64,000 nt of DNA from Asanoa sp040676615 (GTDB lineage Bacteria; Actinomycetota; Actinomycetes; Mycobacteriales; Micromonosporaceae), in the NCBI RefSeq assembly GCF_040676615.1, contig NZ_JBFAPI010000002.1, forward strand, positions 558,001 through 622,000. Reading direction: 5' to 3'. The translations under genes and the position numbers were made by a program. This document shows, in pieces, positions 34,703 through 43,822 of the stretch (the stretch's first letter is position 1; every line of letters starts with the position of its first letter). Under the pieces are notes generated by a model. It had not been told where the DNA came from and did no database searches. It saw only the letters and a list, made by a program, of their open reading frames with translations.

Positions 34703-35796
34703 GGATCGACGGACGGGTGGTGACGCCCACCGGTGTCGTGACGGGTTCGATCGAGGTGGCCGGCACCCGCATCGGGTCGGTCACCCCAGGCGACGTCGCC
34801 GACCCGCAGTGGATCGTTCCCGGCTTCGTCGACATGCACAACCACGGCGGCGGCGGCGACACGTTCACCACCGGTGATCCCGATGCGGCGCTGCGGGCGG
34901 CGGCGTTCCACCTGCGGCACGGCACCACGACGCTGTTCGCGAGCCTGGTCAGCTCGCCGTTCCCGTTGATGCGCTCGGCCACGGCGGCGTTCGCGCCGCT
35001 GGTCGACGCCGGCGTGCTGGCGGGCATCCACTTCGAGGGGCCGTACCTGTCGACGGTCCGCTGCGGTGCACAGAACCCGTCGTTCCTGCGCGACCCGTCG
35101 TCGACCGAGCTGGGCGAGCTGATCACGCTGGGCGGCGGAGCGGTGCGGATGGTGACGGTCGCTCCGGAGCGACCGGGCGCGCTGGACGCCATCCGCCTGC
35201 TGGCCTCGCACGGCGTGATCGCGGCGGTAGGCCACACGGACGCGTCCTACGACGAGACGCTGGCGGCGATCGACGCCGGCGCGAGCGTGGGAACGCACGT
35301 CTTCAACGGCATGCGGCCGCCGCACCACCGCGAGCCAGGGCCGGTTTTCGCGCTGCTGGGCGCGGCCAGCGTGGTGTGCGAGTTCGTCGCCGACGGGGTG
35401 CACCTGCACGACGGCACGCTGTCGTTCGCGGCGACGGTCACCGGGGCCGACCGGGCCGCCCTGGTCACCGACGCGATGGCGGCGGCCGGCATGCCCGACG
35501 GCGCCTACGACCTGGGCGGCCAGGAGGTCACGGTCAGCGACCGGGTGGCCCGACTGACCCACGACGGCGCGATCGCCGGCAGCACGCTGACGATGGACGC
35601 GGCCGTGCGCCGGGCGGTCGGCGCCGGCATCCCGATCGTCGACGCCTGCCGGATGGCGGCGACGACCCCGGCCCGGGCGATCGGCCTCGGGGAAACGGTC
35701 GGCTCGTTGCAGCCCGGCTGGCGCGCGGACCTGGCGATCCTCGACGCCGACCTGCGGGTCGTCCGCGTCATGCGCGCCGGCTCCTGGGTCAGCTGA
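34699..35796 (+). CDS. nagA: N-acetylglucosamine-6-phosphate deacetylase
   Basis: A 365-residue amidohydrolase that removes acetate from GlcNAc-6-P to give glucosamine-6-P. Metal and substrate motifs are visible: DMHNHGGGGD near 45-54, HFEGPYLS near 114, VGHTDASYD, THVFNGMRP and the catalytic Asp in VTDAMAAAGMPDG. Length and order match NagA. It is the last gene of the three-gene operon and overlaps the kinase by 4 bp (GTGA). With the SIS enzyme it would complete conversion of GlcNAc to fructose-6-P without a nagB gene in the window. Confidence 0.93.
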   Translation: MRIDGRVVTPTGVVTGSIEVAGTRIGSVTPGDVADPQWIVPGFVDMHNHGGGGDTFTTGDPDAALRAAAFHLRHGTTTLFASLVSSPFPLMRSATAAFAPLVDAGVLAGIHFEGPYLSTVRCGAQNPSFLRDPSSTELGELITLGGGAVRMVTVAPERPGALDAIRLLASHGVIAAVGHTDASYDETLAAIDAGASVGTHVFNGMRPPHHREPGPVFALLGAASVVCEFVADGVHLHDGTLSFAATVTGADRAALVTDAMAAAGMPDGAYDLGGQEVTVSDRVARLTHDGAIAGSTLTMDAAVRRAVGAGIPIVDACRMAATTPARAIGLGETVGSLQPGWRADLAILDADLRVVRVMRAGSWVS

Positions 35797-35889
35797 CCGG
35801 CCGCACGCGGCCACCGGTGGCCTACGGCGGCGCTGGCCGCCCCCAACACCGTGCGCACCCAGAGGCCGGCCCCGTCGACGGCCTCGAGG

Positions 35890-36702
35890 TCAACTGCCGA
35901 AGCGGGCGACGTGATGCCAGACGCGTTTGAGCGTCTGCGGGTCGTGCCGGCCGGCGTTGACGGCGGCGCCGACGATGCGGGCGTCCAGGCGCCCGTCCCG
36001 TGCGATGTCGAGCCCCGCCTCGATGACCGCCGGCCCTCGATAGTCGGGGTGCTTCACGAACTCGTCGACCGGCAGCACGAAACCGTGGTGCCACTCGACC
36101 GGGCACGGCAGCGCGGCCGCGAGTTCCTCGACCGCCGTGTCGCGATAACACGGGTCGAGGACCACCGCCTCGACGTCGGTCGCGAAGCGGATGACCCCGT
36201 GCACGTGTGCCTCGATGTAGTCGTCGAGGTAGTCCTGCTCGTCGGCCTCGGCCAGGGCGATCAGGGACATCCGCGCGGCCACGCCGAACGACGCCGGTTC
36301 GAACACGCTGTCCGGGTAGCAGAACGTCGTGCGCTCCAGAGTGGACGCACGTAGCCGAAAGTGTGCCGAGCCGAACCGCGGCGACCCGCCGGCCGCCCGG
36401 CCACGGTGGTTGAGCGACCCGTACTTTGGCCGCGCGGCGGCCGGCGCACCGTCGTAGGCCCCGCCGAACATCCGGCTTTCCCACCGCCAGCGGTCGCCGC
36501 CAGGGACCGCGGTCAGCCCGCCGTTGCTGGTGCCGGTTTCGAACTGCGACCGGTAGACCCCGTCCTGCGCCATCGCCGCGAGGATCGACCGCCCGCCGAC
36601 GAGCCGATCCGGATGGAAGTGCACGGTGACCCGCAACCGCGGATCGAGCGGCCCGCCGTCGGAAAGGGCGGCCACCCGGGCCACCGCCTTCTCCCAGCTC
36701 AT
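35890..36702 (-). CDS. DUF3626 protein
   Basis: A 270-residue DUF3626 protein. Family features are VTVHFHPDRLVGG near residue 26, SQFETGTSNGGLTAVPGGDRW, YGSLNHR, GSAHFRLR and FCYPDS, with conserved His residues that suggest metal or nucleophile chemistry. Function is not established. ATG 36702 overlaps the methyltransferase stop by 3 bp, so it is translated from the same transcript. The C-terminal end carries DYRGPAVIEAGLDIARDG. Confidence 0.82.
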   Translation of the reverse strand: MSWEKAVARVAALSDGGPLDPRLRVTVHFHPDRLVGGRSILAAMAQDGVYRSQFETGTSNGGLTAVPGGDRWRWESRMFGGAYDGAPAAARPKYGSLNHRGRAAGGSPRFGSAHFRLRASTLERTTFCYPDSVFEPASFGVAARMSLIALAEADEQDYLDDYIEAHVHGVIRFATDVEAVVLDPCYRDTAVEELAAALPCPVEWHHGFVLPVDEFVKHPDYRGPAVIEAGLDIARDGRLDARIVGAAVNAGRHDPQTLKRVWHHVARFGS

Positions 36703-37439
36703 CCGCGCCGTGCGCTGATATTGAGCCGCACGTAGTCGACCGTGTCGCCGGCCACCCGGTCCCATACCTGCACGACGTAGTCGCGGCGCCGCGCAGCCGG
36801 CAGCAGCTGCGCCCACGGGCCCAGCGGCACCGTCTCCAGATAGGCGTGCGGCTCGTCCGACCTGATCGGAAACGGCTGGAGCCAGCACTCGACGTCGAGG
36901 AAGCCCGACCGGGTCAGCCGCCGCACGGTCGCATCCGGTGACGCGAAATGGAAAGGCGGTGTGAAGTCGGTGAAGTAGGACCGCCAGGCCGGCCGGGCCG
37001 CCACCTCGTCGGCGGCCGACCGCAGCGCGGCGATGTTGCCCGCGCCGCCGCACTGGGCAACCAGTCGCCCGCCGGGACGCAACACCGCCGCCAGCCGGTC
37101 GAAAAGCCGGTCGTGGTCGAGCACCCAATGGAACGTGGCGGTGGAGAAGATCGCGTCGACGGTCACCGGCAGCGACAACTCCAGCAGGTCGCTCTCGATC
37201 ACCTGGGGCAGCGTCTGCCGGGCGATCGCGACCATCGCCGGGTCGGCGTCGACGGCGATCACCCGCCCGCGCGGCAACCGGGCCAGCAGCTTGGCGGTGA
37301 TCCGGCCGGTGCCGCAACCCGCGTCGAGCACGGTCTCGTCGCCGTCGAGGGGCAGCCGGTCGAGCACCTGCTGCGCCATCGCGTCCATCGCCACCGACAC
37401 CCGGTGGTAGGACTCGGCGTCCCAGCTTCGGGCGGTCAC
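36699..37439 (-). CDS. Class I SAM-dependent methyltransferase (Tam-like)
   Basis: A 246-residue methyltransferase. The SAM-binding motif I is VLDAGCGTGRITAKL near residue 40, with VIAVDADPAMVAIA as motif II and VDAIFSTATFHWVLDHDRLF and VLRPGGRLVAQCGG as later motifs. These fit the trans-aconitate 2-methyltransferase-like group. GTG 37439 is chosen to match the family N-terminus (WDAESYHRVSVAMDAM). It lies 4 bp after the YdeI-like gene and overlaps the DUF3626 gene. Substrate is unknown. Confidence 0.88.
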   Translation of the reverse strand: MTARSWDAESYHRVSVAMDAMAQQVLDRLPLDGDETVLDAGCGTGRITAKLLARLPRGRVIAVDADPAMVAIARQTLPQVIESDLLELSLPVTVDAIFSTATFHWVLDHDRLFDRLAAVLRPGGRLVAQCGGAGNIAALRSAADEVAARPAWRSYFTDFTPPFHFASPDATVRRLTRSGFLDVECWLQPFPIRSDEPHAYLETVPLGPWAQLLPAARRRDYVVQVWDRVAGDTVDYVRLNISARRG

Positions 37440-37443
37440 CGGG

Positions 37444-37887
37444 TCACTGCCCGCCGGACAGTTCCGCGACCGCCTTCGCGATCCGTCGCTGCCGGGTCTC
37501 CGGCGCCTTCGCCGACTCGACCAGCCGGGCCCATTCCTTGCGCCGGGTGTAGGACAGTGCGTCGAACGCGCTCCTGGCCCCGCCGGCCCGGTCAAGGGCT
37601 TCGAGCAGATCCGGGGGTACGTCGACGGTGCGCTCGGCCGTGTCGAGGACGATCTCCACGTCGATCTCGTCGCCGGCGGCCACCCCGGCGGCGGTGCGGT
37701 GCTCCGCGCTGAGCGGCACGAAGGAGGCCCCGCCCATCGGCGCGACCGTCGTGCGATAGCTGTGCCCACCCAGGGTGACGATCACCGGTGGCCGCTTGCC
37801 CGGCCCGAGCGCGGCCAGCACGTCCGCGGGCACCTCGATGCCGGTCGCTGTCTTGCCGCCGAGCGCGACGATCCCCCGAAACCTCAT
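37444..37887 (-). CDS. YdeI/OmpD-associated family protein with DUF1905
   Basis: A 147-residue protein. The N-terminal DUF1905 barrel shows FRGIVALGGKTATGIEVP and VIVTLGGHSYRTTVAPMGG. The C-terminal bacteriocin-protection (YdeI-like) part shows LDRAGGARSAFDALSYTRRKEWARLVESAKAPETRQRRIAKAVAEL. Biochemical role is not established. ATG 37887 has CATACT 7 nt upstream, in keeping with a leaderless start. It heads a three-gene run with the methyltransferase and DUF3626 genes. Confidence 0.88.
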   Translation of the reverse strand: MRFRGIVALGGKTATGIEVPADVLAALGPGKRPPVIVTLGGHSYRTTVAPMGGASFVPLSAEHRTAAGVAAGDEIDVEIVLDTAERTVDVPPDLLEALDRAGGARSAFDALSYTRRKEWARLVESAKAPETRQRRIAKAVAELSGGQ

Positions 37888-37951
37888 GATCGCAAGTATG
37901 CGCCGGCGCACCCGGCCCGCGGGACCCCCGCGGGCCGGCTGCGTCGGGAGG

Positions 37952-39139
37952 TCAGCGGAAGTCGGAGTCCTCGCCGGCGACCGGCCGCTCCGACGACGAC
38001 TTCGACCACTGCCGGTGCCCGGCGCGCTGGTTGTCGGCGGTCGGCGAGACCGACGGCTGAGTCTTCTGCGCCGGAACCTGAGCCGGGGCCTGGCTTGCGG
38101 TCGGGGCCTGCGCCTGCCCGGCCGGAGCCGAGCCGGCGCCCTGCGAGGTCAGCGAACCGAGCACCGGCAGGTTGCCGCCGGTGCTGAGCGCGTCCACCGG
38201 GAGCTGCCTGATGAGCGGCAGGCCGAGCGCGTTGGAGTTGGGGTCGGCCTCGGTCGCGGTGCCGAGGAAGCCGGGCGGCATCTCGGCCTCGAGCGCCTCG
38301 CCGATCAGCGGCGGCACGAGCTCGCCGACCTGGTCGAGTGTGTCGCCCTTCAGGTCGGCGATCGCGAAGTCGCCGGGGTCCGGGGCCGCGTGCTTGCCCA
38401 CCGCGCCGAGCGGGTCGTCGGTCGACTCGCCGAGGGGCGCGCCGCCGAGCCCGCTGCGGCCCAGGTCACCGAGCCCGGTCTGGCGGGTGACCGAACCGAA
38501 GTCCGCGAGCTGGTCGGCGTCTACCGTGCTGCCCAGGGTCCGCATCTGGGAGTCGCTCCCGATCGTGTTGAGGTTGTCTTCGCTGAGCGTGTTGCTGACC
38601 GCGCCGGTCAGTTCGTCCTCGCCGGGCGCGCCGCCGGGTTGACCGCCCACCTTGTCGAGCCCGAGGTCCACCGGGGCACCGCCGAGCACGGGCAGCGCCG
38701 CCGCGCTCCGGGTGGCGCCGCCGGCCGAGCCGGCCGGGTCCTGGGTCAGCGGCCCGATGGAGCCGAGCGCGCCGCCGAGGTCGTCCATGCCGATTTTCTG
38801 GTCACCGACCGACAGCAGGTTGAGGTCGTCGGCGGAGAGCTGGCCCGCGCCCGTGCCCGCTTCCAGCGCCGTGGGGTCGACCCCGGCGGTCGGGCTGCTC
38901 GGCAACGCGGCGAGGAAGCCCAGCTGCTGCGCGGGCGCCAGGTCCCTGTTCGCCGCGTCGGCGCCGCTGAACAGGTCGCCGCCGCCCGGGAGGGCACCGA
39001 AATAGCCGTCGAGCGAACCACGTAGGTCGTTCACCGGCGCGTCGATCCCGTCGGCCTGCGCGGCACCGCCCGCCAGGAGCAGGGCGCCACCGGCGGCGAC
39101 GCCGACCGTACCTACCGCGCGATAGATCCACTTGGTCAT
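37952..39139 (-). CDS. Secreted Gly/Asp/Leu-rich protein of unknown function
   Basis: A 395-residue protein with a signal peptide (TKWIYRAVGTVGVAAGGALLLAGGAAQA, cleavage after about residue 29). The mature part is low-complexity, acidic, with repeated D-L-x-x-L-x-G-type segments (ADDLNLLSVGDQ, DDLGGALGSIG, LGDLGRSGLGGAPLG), and a Pro/Gln/Ala-rich region before a polar basic tail. No catalytic motif is visible. It may associate with the cell surface. Not recognised beyond resemblance to exported actinobacterial hypotheticals. Confidence 0.75.
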   Translation of the reverse strand: MTKWIYRAVGTVGVAAGGALLLAGGAAQADGIDAPVNDLRGSLDGYFGALPGGGDLFSGADAANRDLAPAQQLGFLAALPSSPTAGVDPTALEAGTGAGQLSADDLNLLSVGDQKIGMDDLGGALGSIGPLTQDPAGSAGGATRSAAALPVLGGAPVDLGLDKVGGQPGGAPGEDELTGAVSNTLSEDNLNTIGSDSQMRTLGSTVDADQLADFGSVTRQTGLGDLGRSGLGGAPLGESTDDPLGAVGKHAAPDPGDFAIADLKGDTLDQVGELVPPLIGEALEAEMPPGFLGTATEADPNSNALGLPLIRQLPVDALSTGGNLPVLGSLTSQGAGSAPAGQAQAPTASQAPAQVPAQKTQPSVSPTADNQRAGHRQWSKSSSERPVAGEDSDFR

Positions 39140-39260
39140 GTCAGTCCATTCCGTCAGTAGCGCATTAGCGGCATTTACCGCCTAGCTCACCAAACGGACC
39201 AACGACGCAGGCTCGGGTTCCGTTGCTCCCAACGCCCAGAGAGCACCTACGATCCGGGGC

Positions 39261-41054
39261 ATGGTCGTTCCGTGGCGCAACCGGGCGCGTCGCGCCGTCG
39301 AGACCCGGTTGCGCGACGGCTTGCGCACCAACGGCGACACCCGCCCGCACTACATCGTGTGTGGGCACGACGCGCTCGCCTACCACCTCGTCAACGCGCT
39401 CGGCCCGGCGACGGTGCGGGTGACCGTGGTGCTTCCGCCGGGTCGCCATCCCACCGCACCCGACATCGCGAAGATCCGCGGCATCCGGGTGATCCGCGCC
39501 GACCGAGTCGACGAGACGGCGCTGCGGGCCGCCGGCCTGGAGACCGCCGCCGGCCTGGCGTTGATGCAGCAGGACGACGTCGGCAACATCCACGCCGCGC
39601 TCACCGCGCACGAGATCGCGCCGCGGGTCCGAGTCGTGATGCGGATGTTCAACACCGGTCTCGGGTACGGCGTGAAGCGCCTGCTCGGCGACTGCGAGGT
39701 GCTCTCCGACGCGGCGATGGCGGCGCCCACGTTCGTCGCCGCGGCGCTCGGCGAGGTGGCGCCGACCAACTTCCACCACTATGGCCGCACGCTGGTGGTG
39801 GCCCACCGCGACGACGTACGCCCGGAGCACGTGGTCTGTGGCATCGCCGACACCAGCGACCCGGCGCACATGGTGATGCTCCCCGACCCGGCGCGGGCCG
39901 ACCTGGTGCTCGCGGAGGCCACCGGCCAGCAACCGGCCACCGAGGTCGCGGCCAACCGGATCGCCCGGGCGCGCCGGATCCGCCGCCCGCTGCAGGGCTT
40001 CGGCCAGGCACTGCGTTCGTTCCTGAGCCGAAAGATCGGCATCGCCACGGCGGCCGTGATCCTGGTCGCGGTGACGTTCGGCTACCTGCTCTACCGCACC
40101 GACGGCACCGCGCACCTCGACCCGTGGCAGGCCGTCTACACGACGCTGCTGACCGCGCTCAACGGCGCCGACGTCGAGGTCGACAAGGGCGTCGTCGTCC
40201 AGCTCATGCAGATCGTGTTGACGGTGGCCGGGCTGGCGCTGGTGCCGCTGATCACCGCCGCCGTCGTCGACGCGATGGTCAAGGCCCGGCTCGCCCTCAC
40301 CGCCGGCAGGCTCGCGGTGCCGCGCGAGGGGCACGTCGTGGTGGTCGGGCTCGGCAACGTCGGCACCAGGGTGATCCGCCAGTTGCACAACCTCGGCGTC
40401 GAGGTGGTGGCGATCGACAAGGTGGCCGAACCGCGCGGCGCGGTGGTCGCCAAGCAACTCGGCATCCCGGTCATCGTCGGCGACGCGGCCCTGGAGGAGA
40501 CGCTGGTCGAGGCGTCGGTCGGCACGTGCCGGGCGCTGGTCGTGGTGTCCACCGACGACGTGACCAACCTGCAGGCCGCGCTCAACGGCCGGTCGCTGCA
40601 GCCCGACCTGCGGGTGGTGTTGCGGCTGTTCGACGGCGACCTGGCGCAGCGGATCCGCTCGACGTTCAGCATCTTCCGGTCGCACAGCGTCTCCTACCTG
40701 GCCGCGCCCGCGTTCGCGGCGGTGCTGCGCAAGCGGCAGGTGGTCGCGACGATCCCGATCGGCCGGCACGCCCTGCTGGTCACGATCGTGGTCGTCGCGA
40801 AGGGTTCGCCGCTCGACGGCCGGCCGGTGCGCGATGCCGACCAGCCCCGCGGTGCGCGGGTGATCGCCCTGCTCAAGGCCGGTCAACGCCCGCGCTGGTC
40901 ACCGCCGCCGGAGACGCTGCTGGGGCCCGGCGACGAGCTGACCGTGGTGGCCCGCCGGGCCGGGCTGAGCGCCCTGATCAAGCAGGCCAGCCCGCCCGCT
41001 CCGCCGCCGGTGGTGGTGCCGGCGCAGCCGAGCCCTGAGGCGTCGTCAGACTGA
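39261..41054 (+). CDS. Double-RCK (TrkA-N) potassium-channel-like membrane protein
   Basis: A 597-residue protein. The first Rossmann RCK domain is at about 30-150 (HYIVCGHDALAYHLVNAL). A membrane segment is at about 262-284 (IGIATAAVILVAVTFGYLLY), then a pore-like loop and a second membrane segment at about 312-338. A second RCK (VVVVGLGNVGTRVIRQL near 357) and a TrkA-C-like tail follow. The pore loop reads AVYTTLLTALNGADVEVD; the TVGYG selectivity filter of K+ channels is absent. It may be a non-selective channel, a CASTOR/POLLUX-like relative or a sensor. ATG 39261 follows TACGAT (39248-39253) by 7 nt. It overlaps the convergent DUF4032 gene by 9 bp. Confidence 0.82.
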   Translation: MVVPWRNRARRAVETRLRDGLRTNGDTRPHYIVCGHDALAYHLVNALGPATVRVTVVLPPGRHPTAPDIAKIRGIRVIRADRVDETALRAAGLETAAGLALMQQDDVGNIHAALTAHEIAPRVRVVMRMFNTGLGYGVKRLLGDCEVLSDAAMAAPTFVAAALGEVAPTNFHHYGRTLVVAHRDDVRPEHVVCGIADTSDPAHMVMLPDPARADLVLAEATGQQPATEVAANRIARARRIRRPLQGFGQALRSFLSRKIGIATAAVILVAVTFGYLLYRTDGTAHLDPWQAVYTTLLTALNGADVEVDKGVVVQLMQIVLTVAGLALVPLITAAVVDAMVKARLALTAGRLAVPREGHVVVVGLGNVGTRVIRQLHNLGVEVVAIDKVAEPRGAVVAKQLGIPVIVGDAALEETLVEASVGTCRALVVVSTDDVTNLQAALNGRSLQPDLRVVLRLFDGDLAQRIRSTFSIFRSHSVSYLAAPAFAAVLRKRQVVATIPIGRHALLVTIVVVAKGSPLDGRPVRDADQPRGARVIALLKAGQRPRWSPPPETLLGPGDELTVVARRAGLSALIKQASPPAPPPVVVPAQPSPEASSD

Positions 41055-42266
41055 CGTGGGCAGGGCCGGCACCTCGACGCCGAGCACCGCCTGCTCGTCA
41101 GGGCGGTGCACCAGCACGTCGGTCAGGTAGGACTGCACGGCGGCGGCCAGTCCCACGTCGCGGCCGGCCTCCTCGGAGCGGAACCAGCGGTGCTCGAGCA
41201 CCTGGGTGTAGAGCTCGGCCGGCTCCAGCTTGCGCCGCAACTCGGCCGGCACGGCCCGGACGACCGGCTCGAACACCTCGATCAGCCAGCGGTGCGCGGC
41301 CTGCTGCTCGTCAGGCAGGTCACTGTCGGCCCGGTAGGCGTCGAGGTCGTTGAGCAGCGCCCGGGCCTGGTTCTCCTCCGCGTCGAGGCCGGTCAGCCGG
41401 AGCAGCCGGCGGGTGTGGTGGCCGGCGTCGACCACCTTCGGCCGCACGTACGCCCGGCCGCCCTCGACCACCGACATCGACACCTCGGCGACGTCGAAGC
41501 CGAGTTCGTTCAGCTTGCGGATGCGCTTCTCGATGTCGTGCCGTGAGTCGCGCGCGATCTCCTGCTCGAACGTCACCTCGTGCCAGAGCCGCTCGTAGCG
41601 GGCGATCACCTCGTCGGCCACCCATTCGGGGTCGATCGCCTCGTCGAGCAACTCGGCGGCCTGCAGGTCGAGCGCCTCGCCGAAGATGTTGAGCCGCGCG
41701 ATCTCCACGTCTTCGCCGCGTTGCCCGTTTGACAACGACGGGCGCAACGCGCCGGTCTCGGCGTCGACCAGGTAGGCCGCGAACGCGCCGGCGTCCCGTC
41801 GGAACAGCGTGTTGGACAGGGAGCAGTCACCCCAGAAGAAGCCGGTCAGGTGCATCCGCACGAGCAACGCGGCGAGCGCGTCGAGCAGCCGGTTCATCGT
41901 CTCCGGGCGCAGCGTGTGTGAGAACACCGCCCGGTAGGGCAGCGAGAACTGCAGGTGGCGGGTGACCAGCACGGGATCGAGCGGCTCGCCCTTGGCGTCG
42001 GCGCGGTCGGCCACGATGGCGACGGCCTCCACGGCCGGGAAGCCGATCCGTTCGAGCTGGCGGAGCAGGTCGTACTCGCGTTCGGCGATCCGCTCGCCGG
42101 TCTCCTTGACGGCGTAGACCGTGCCGGCCAGTTGGACGAAGCGCACGACATGCCGGGAGATGCCCTGCGGGAGGGCGACCAGGTGATCTGGCGGCCACTC
42201 CTCAAGCGGTGTCGACCAGGGAAGGTCGAGCAACGCCGGGTCGATGAGGGCCGAAGTGATCCGCAC
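41046..42266 (-). CDS. DUF4032 (LPS-kinase-like) protein
   Basis: A 406-residue DUF4032 protein with an N-terminal kinase-like lobe. It contains VYAVKETGERIAEREYDLLRQLE (Lys/Glu pair), HLTGFFWGDCSLSNTLFRRD (the D-x-x-x-x-N catalytic-loop equivalent) and AYLVDAETGAL (DFG equivalent). This fits the lipopolysaccharide-kinase/RIO-like fold. The C-terminal DUF4032 region follows. Substrate unknown. It starts at GTG 42266 with CAGACT 6 nt upstream. Confidence 0.87.
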   Translation of the reverse strand: MRITSALIDPALLDLPWSTPLEEWPPDHLVALPQGISRHVVRFVQLAGTVYAVKETGERIAEREYDLLRQLERIGFPAVEAVAIVADRADAKGEPLDPVLVTRHLQFSLPYRAVFSHTLRPETMNRLLDALAALLVRMHLTGFFWGDCSLSNTLFRRDAGAFAAYLVDAETGALRPSLSNGQRGEDVEIARLNIFGEALDLQAAELLDEAIDPEWVADEVIARYERLWHEVTFEQEIARDSRHDIEKRIRKLNELGFDVAEVSMSVVEGGRAYVRPKVVDAGHHTRRLLRLTGLDAEENQARALLNDLDAYRADSDLPDEQQAAHRWLIEVFEPVVRAVPAELRRKLEPAELYTQVLEHRWFRSEEAGRDVGLAAAVQSYLTDVLVHRPDEQAVLGVEVPALPTSV

Positions 42267-42403
42267 CCGTCAAGTCTGCCCGCTGACACCGGCGCTACGC
42301 AGTCGACCGTGGCTCGTTACACAGTGGCGAGATGATCTGATTGTCTGCTCTGGGGCTTTTCTCCCTGGTGGCAGTCCATGTAGGAGAGCCAAGGGGGCAA
42401 GGT

Positions 42404-43780
42404 ATGCGGCGGACTCTGGCGCTGGTCGCCAGTGCGTGCACGGCAGTGGTTCTGGCCGGCGCGACGGCGTACGCGATGACCGGCGACGGGACCGAAGCAC
42501 AGCCGGCGGGAATCGCGCGGCTCGGCCAAGCGGCGGCAGCGCCCCCAGCGGCCGCGGCCGCAGAGCAGGGTAAGGAATCCGACACCGCGGCCGGCGGACT
42601 GCCGGTCGCGCCGCCGGCCGGCGTCGGTGCCGCGATCGACGCGGTCGGGCGGCAGAAGGTAGGCGCGCTCGAGTCGGTCGGCGCGCTGCTCGACTACCGC
42701 TCGGCGGGCACCACCACCGAGACGTTCCGCTACCCCGGTGCCGAGTACGTGAAGGTGCACTTCGACGAACTCGCGATGCTGCCGGGCGACTACGTCACCG
42801 TTTCCGACCCCGAGGGCACCGAGGTGCACCGGGTCGACAGCGACCCGCTCGACGTGGTGGGTGGGCTGCTCGGCAGCCGCGCCGAGGCGGCCGACGGCGC
42901 CGGCCGGTGGGCGATGTCGGTGACCGGCGACACCGCGGTGGTCACGCTGCACCGCGCCGTGCCCGACCCGCTGGGGCTGCAGGAGGCCGCCGGGCTCGGC
43001 GTGCGGGTCGACAAGGTGGCCCGCGGCTTCACCGGCCAGGAGCAGGCGGCGGAGGACGCGTCCGAGTTGCGGACCGCCCGGTCGCTGTCGGAGAACGGCC
43101 GCGAGGAGAGCGTCTGCGGCTCCAACGAGGCGCGGGACGCCGTCTGCTACAAATCGGCCGATCCGGTCGCGTACAAGAAGTCGAAGGCTGTTGCCCGGCT
43201 TTTGATCAACGGCACCGAGTTGTGCACCGGTTGGCGGCTCGGCACGACCAACCGGATGCTCACCAACAACCACTGCATGGTCACGTCGAGTGACGCCTAC
43301 GACACCGAGGTCTGGTTCGACTACCAGTGCGCGAAGTGCGGCGGCGACGCGGTCTTCAAGGCCACCAAGGTCTGGGGCGACAAGGTGCTCAGCACCGACC
43401 GCGACCTCGACTACACGCTGTTCTCGGTGGAAAACTTCGCGCAGGTGCAGAAGTACGGCTACCTGACCATCGAGCCCACCCGCCCGGTGAAGGGCAGCGA
43501 GGTCTACATCCCTCAGCACCCGGGTGGCAACCCCGGCATGATCGCGATGGGCAGCGACAAGGACGGCGGCGGCATCTGCGCGGTCAACGACCCGGCCTAC
43601 GACGGCTACGGCACGGACTCCGACGTCTCGTACTACTGCGACACGGCGGGCGGTTCGTCGGGTTCGCCGGTGATCTCGCGGAAAACCGACCGGGTGATCG
43701 CCCTGCACCACTTCGGCGGTTGCCCCAACAGCGGTGTCCGGATCGACCTGGTCTACAACCGGATCAAGAAGCTTCTGTAG
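42404..43780 (+). CDS. Secreted trypsin-like serine endopeptidase
   Basis: A 458-residue exported protease. The signal peptide is at about residues 1-26 (RRTLALVASACTAVVLAGATAYA). A ~225-residue pre-region includes a domain with DYVTVSDPEGTEVHRVDS. The S1-like catalytic domain follows, with triad His290 in TNNHCMV, Asp336 in DLDYTLF and Ser419 in GGSSGSPV. Several Cys pairs suggest disulfides. ATG 42404 has the Shine-Dalgarno AAGGGGG; an upstream in-frame start would lengthen and spoil the signal peptide. The fold resembles glutamyl/V8-like endopeptidases of actinobacteria. Confidence 0.9.
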   Translation: MRRTLALVASACTAVVLAGATAYAMTGDGTEAQPAGIARLGQAAAAPPAAAAAEQGKESDTAAGGLPVAPPAGVGAAIDAVGRQKVGALESVGALLDYRSAGTTTETFRYPGAEYVKVHFDELAMLPGDYVTVSDPEGTEVHRVDSDPLDVVGGLLGSRAEAADGAGRWAMSVTGDTAVVTLHRAVPDPLGLQEAAGLGVRVDKVARGFTGQEQAAEDASELRTARSLSENGREESVCGSNEARDAVCYKSADPVAYKKSKAVARLLINGTELCTGWRLGTTNRMLTNNHCMVTSSDAYDTEVWFDYQCAKCGGDAVFKATKVWGDKVLSTDRDLDYTLFSVENFAQVQKYGYLTIEPTRPVKGSEVYIPQHPGGNPGMIAMGSDKDGGGICAVNDPAYDGYGTDSDVSYYCDTAGGSSGSPVISRKTDRVIALHHFGGCPNSGVRIDLVYNRIKKLL

Positions 43781-43822
43781 GCGCCTCGGAGCGGGGGTGT
43801 GCCGCGCGGATACGGTGGTCAC

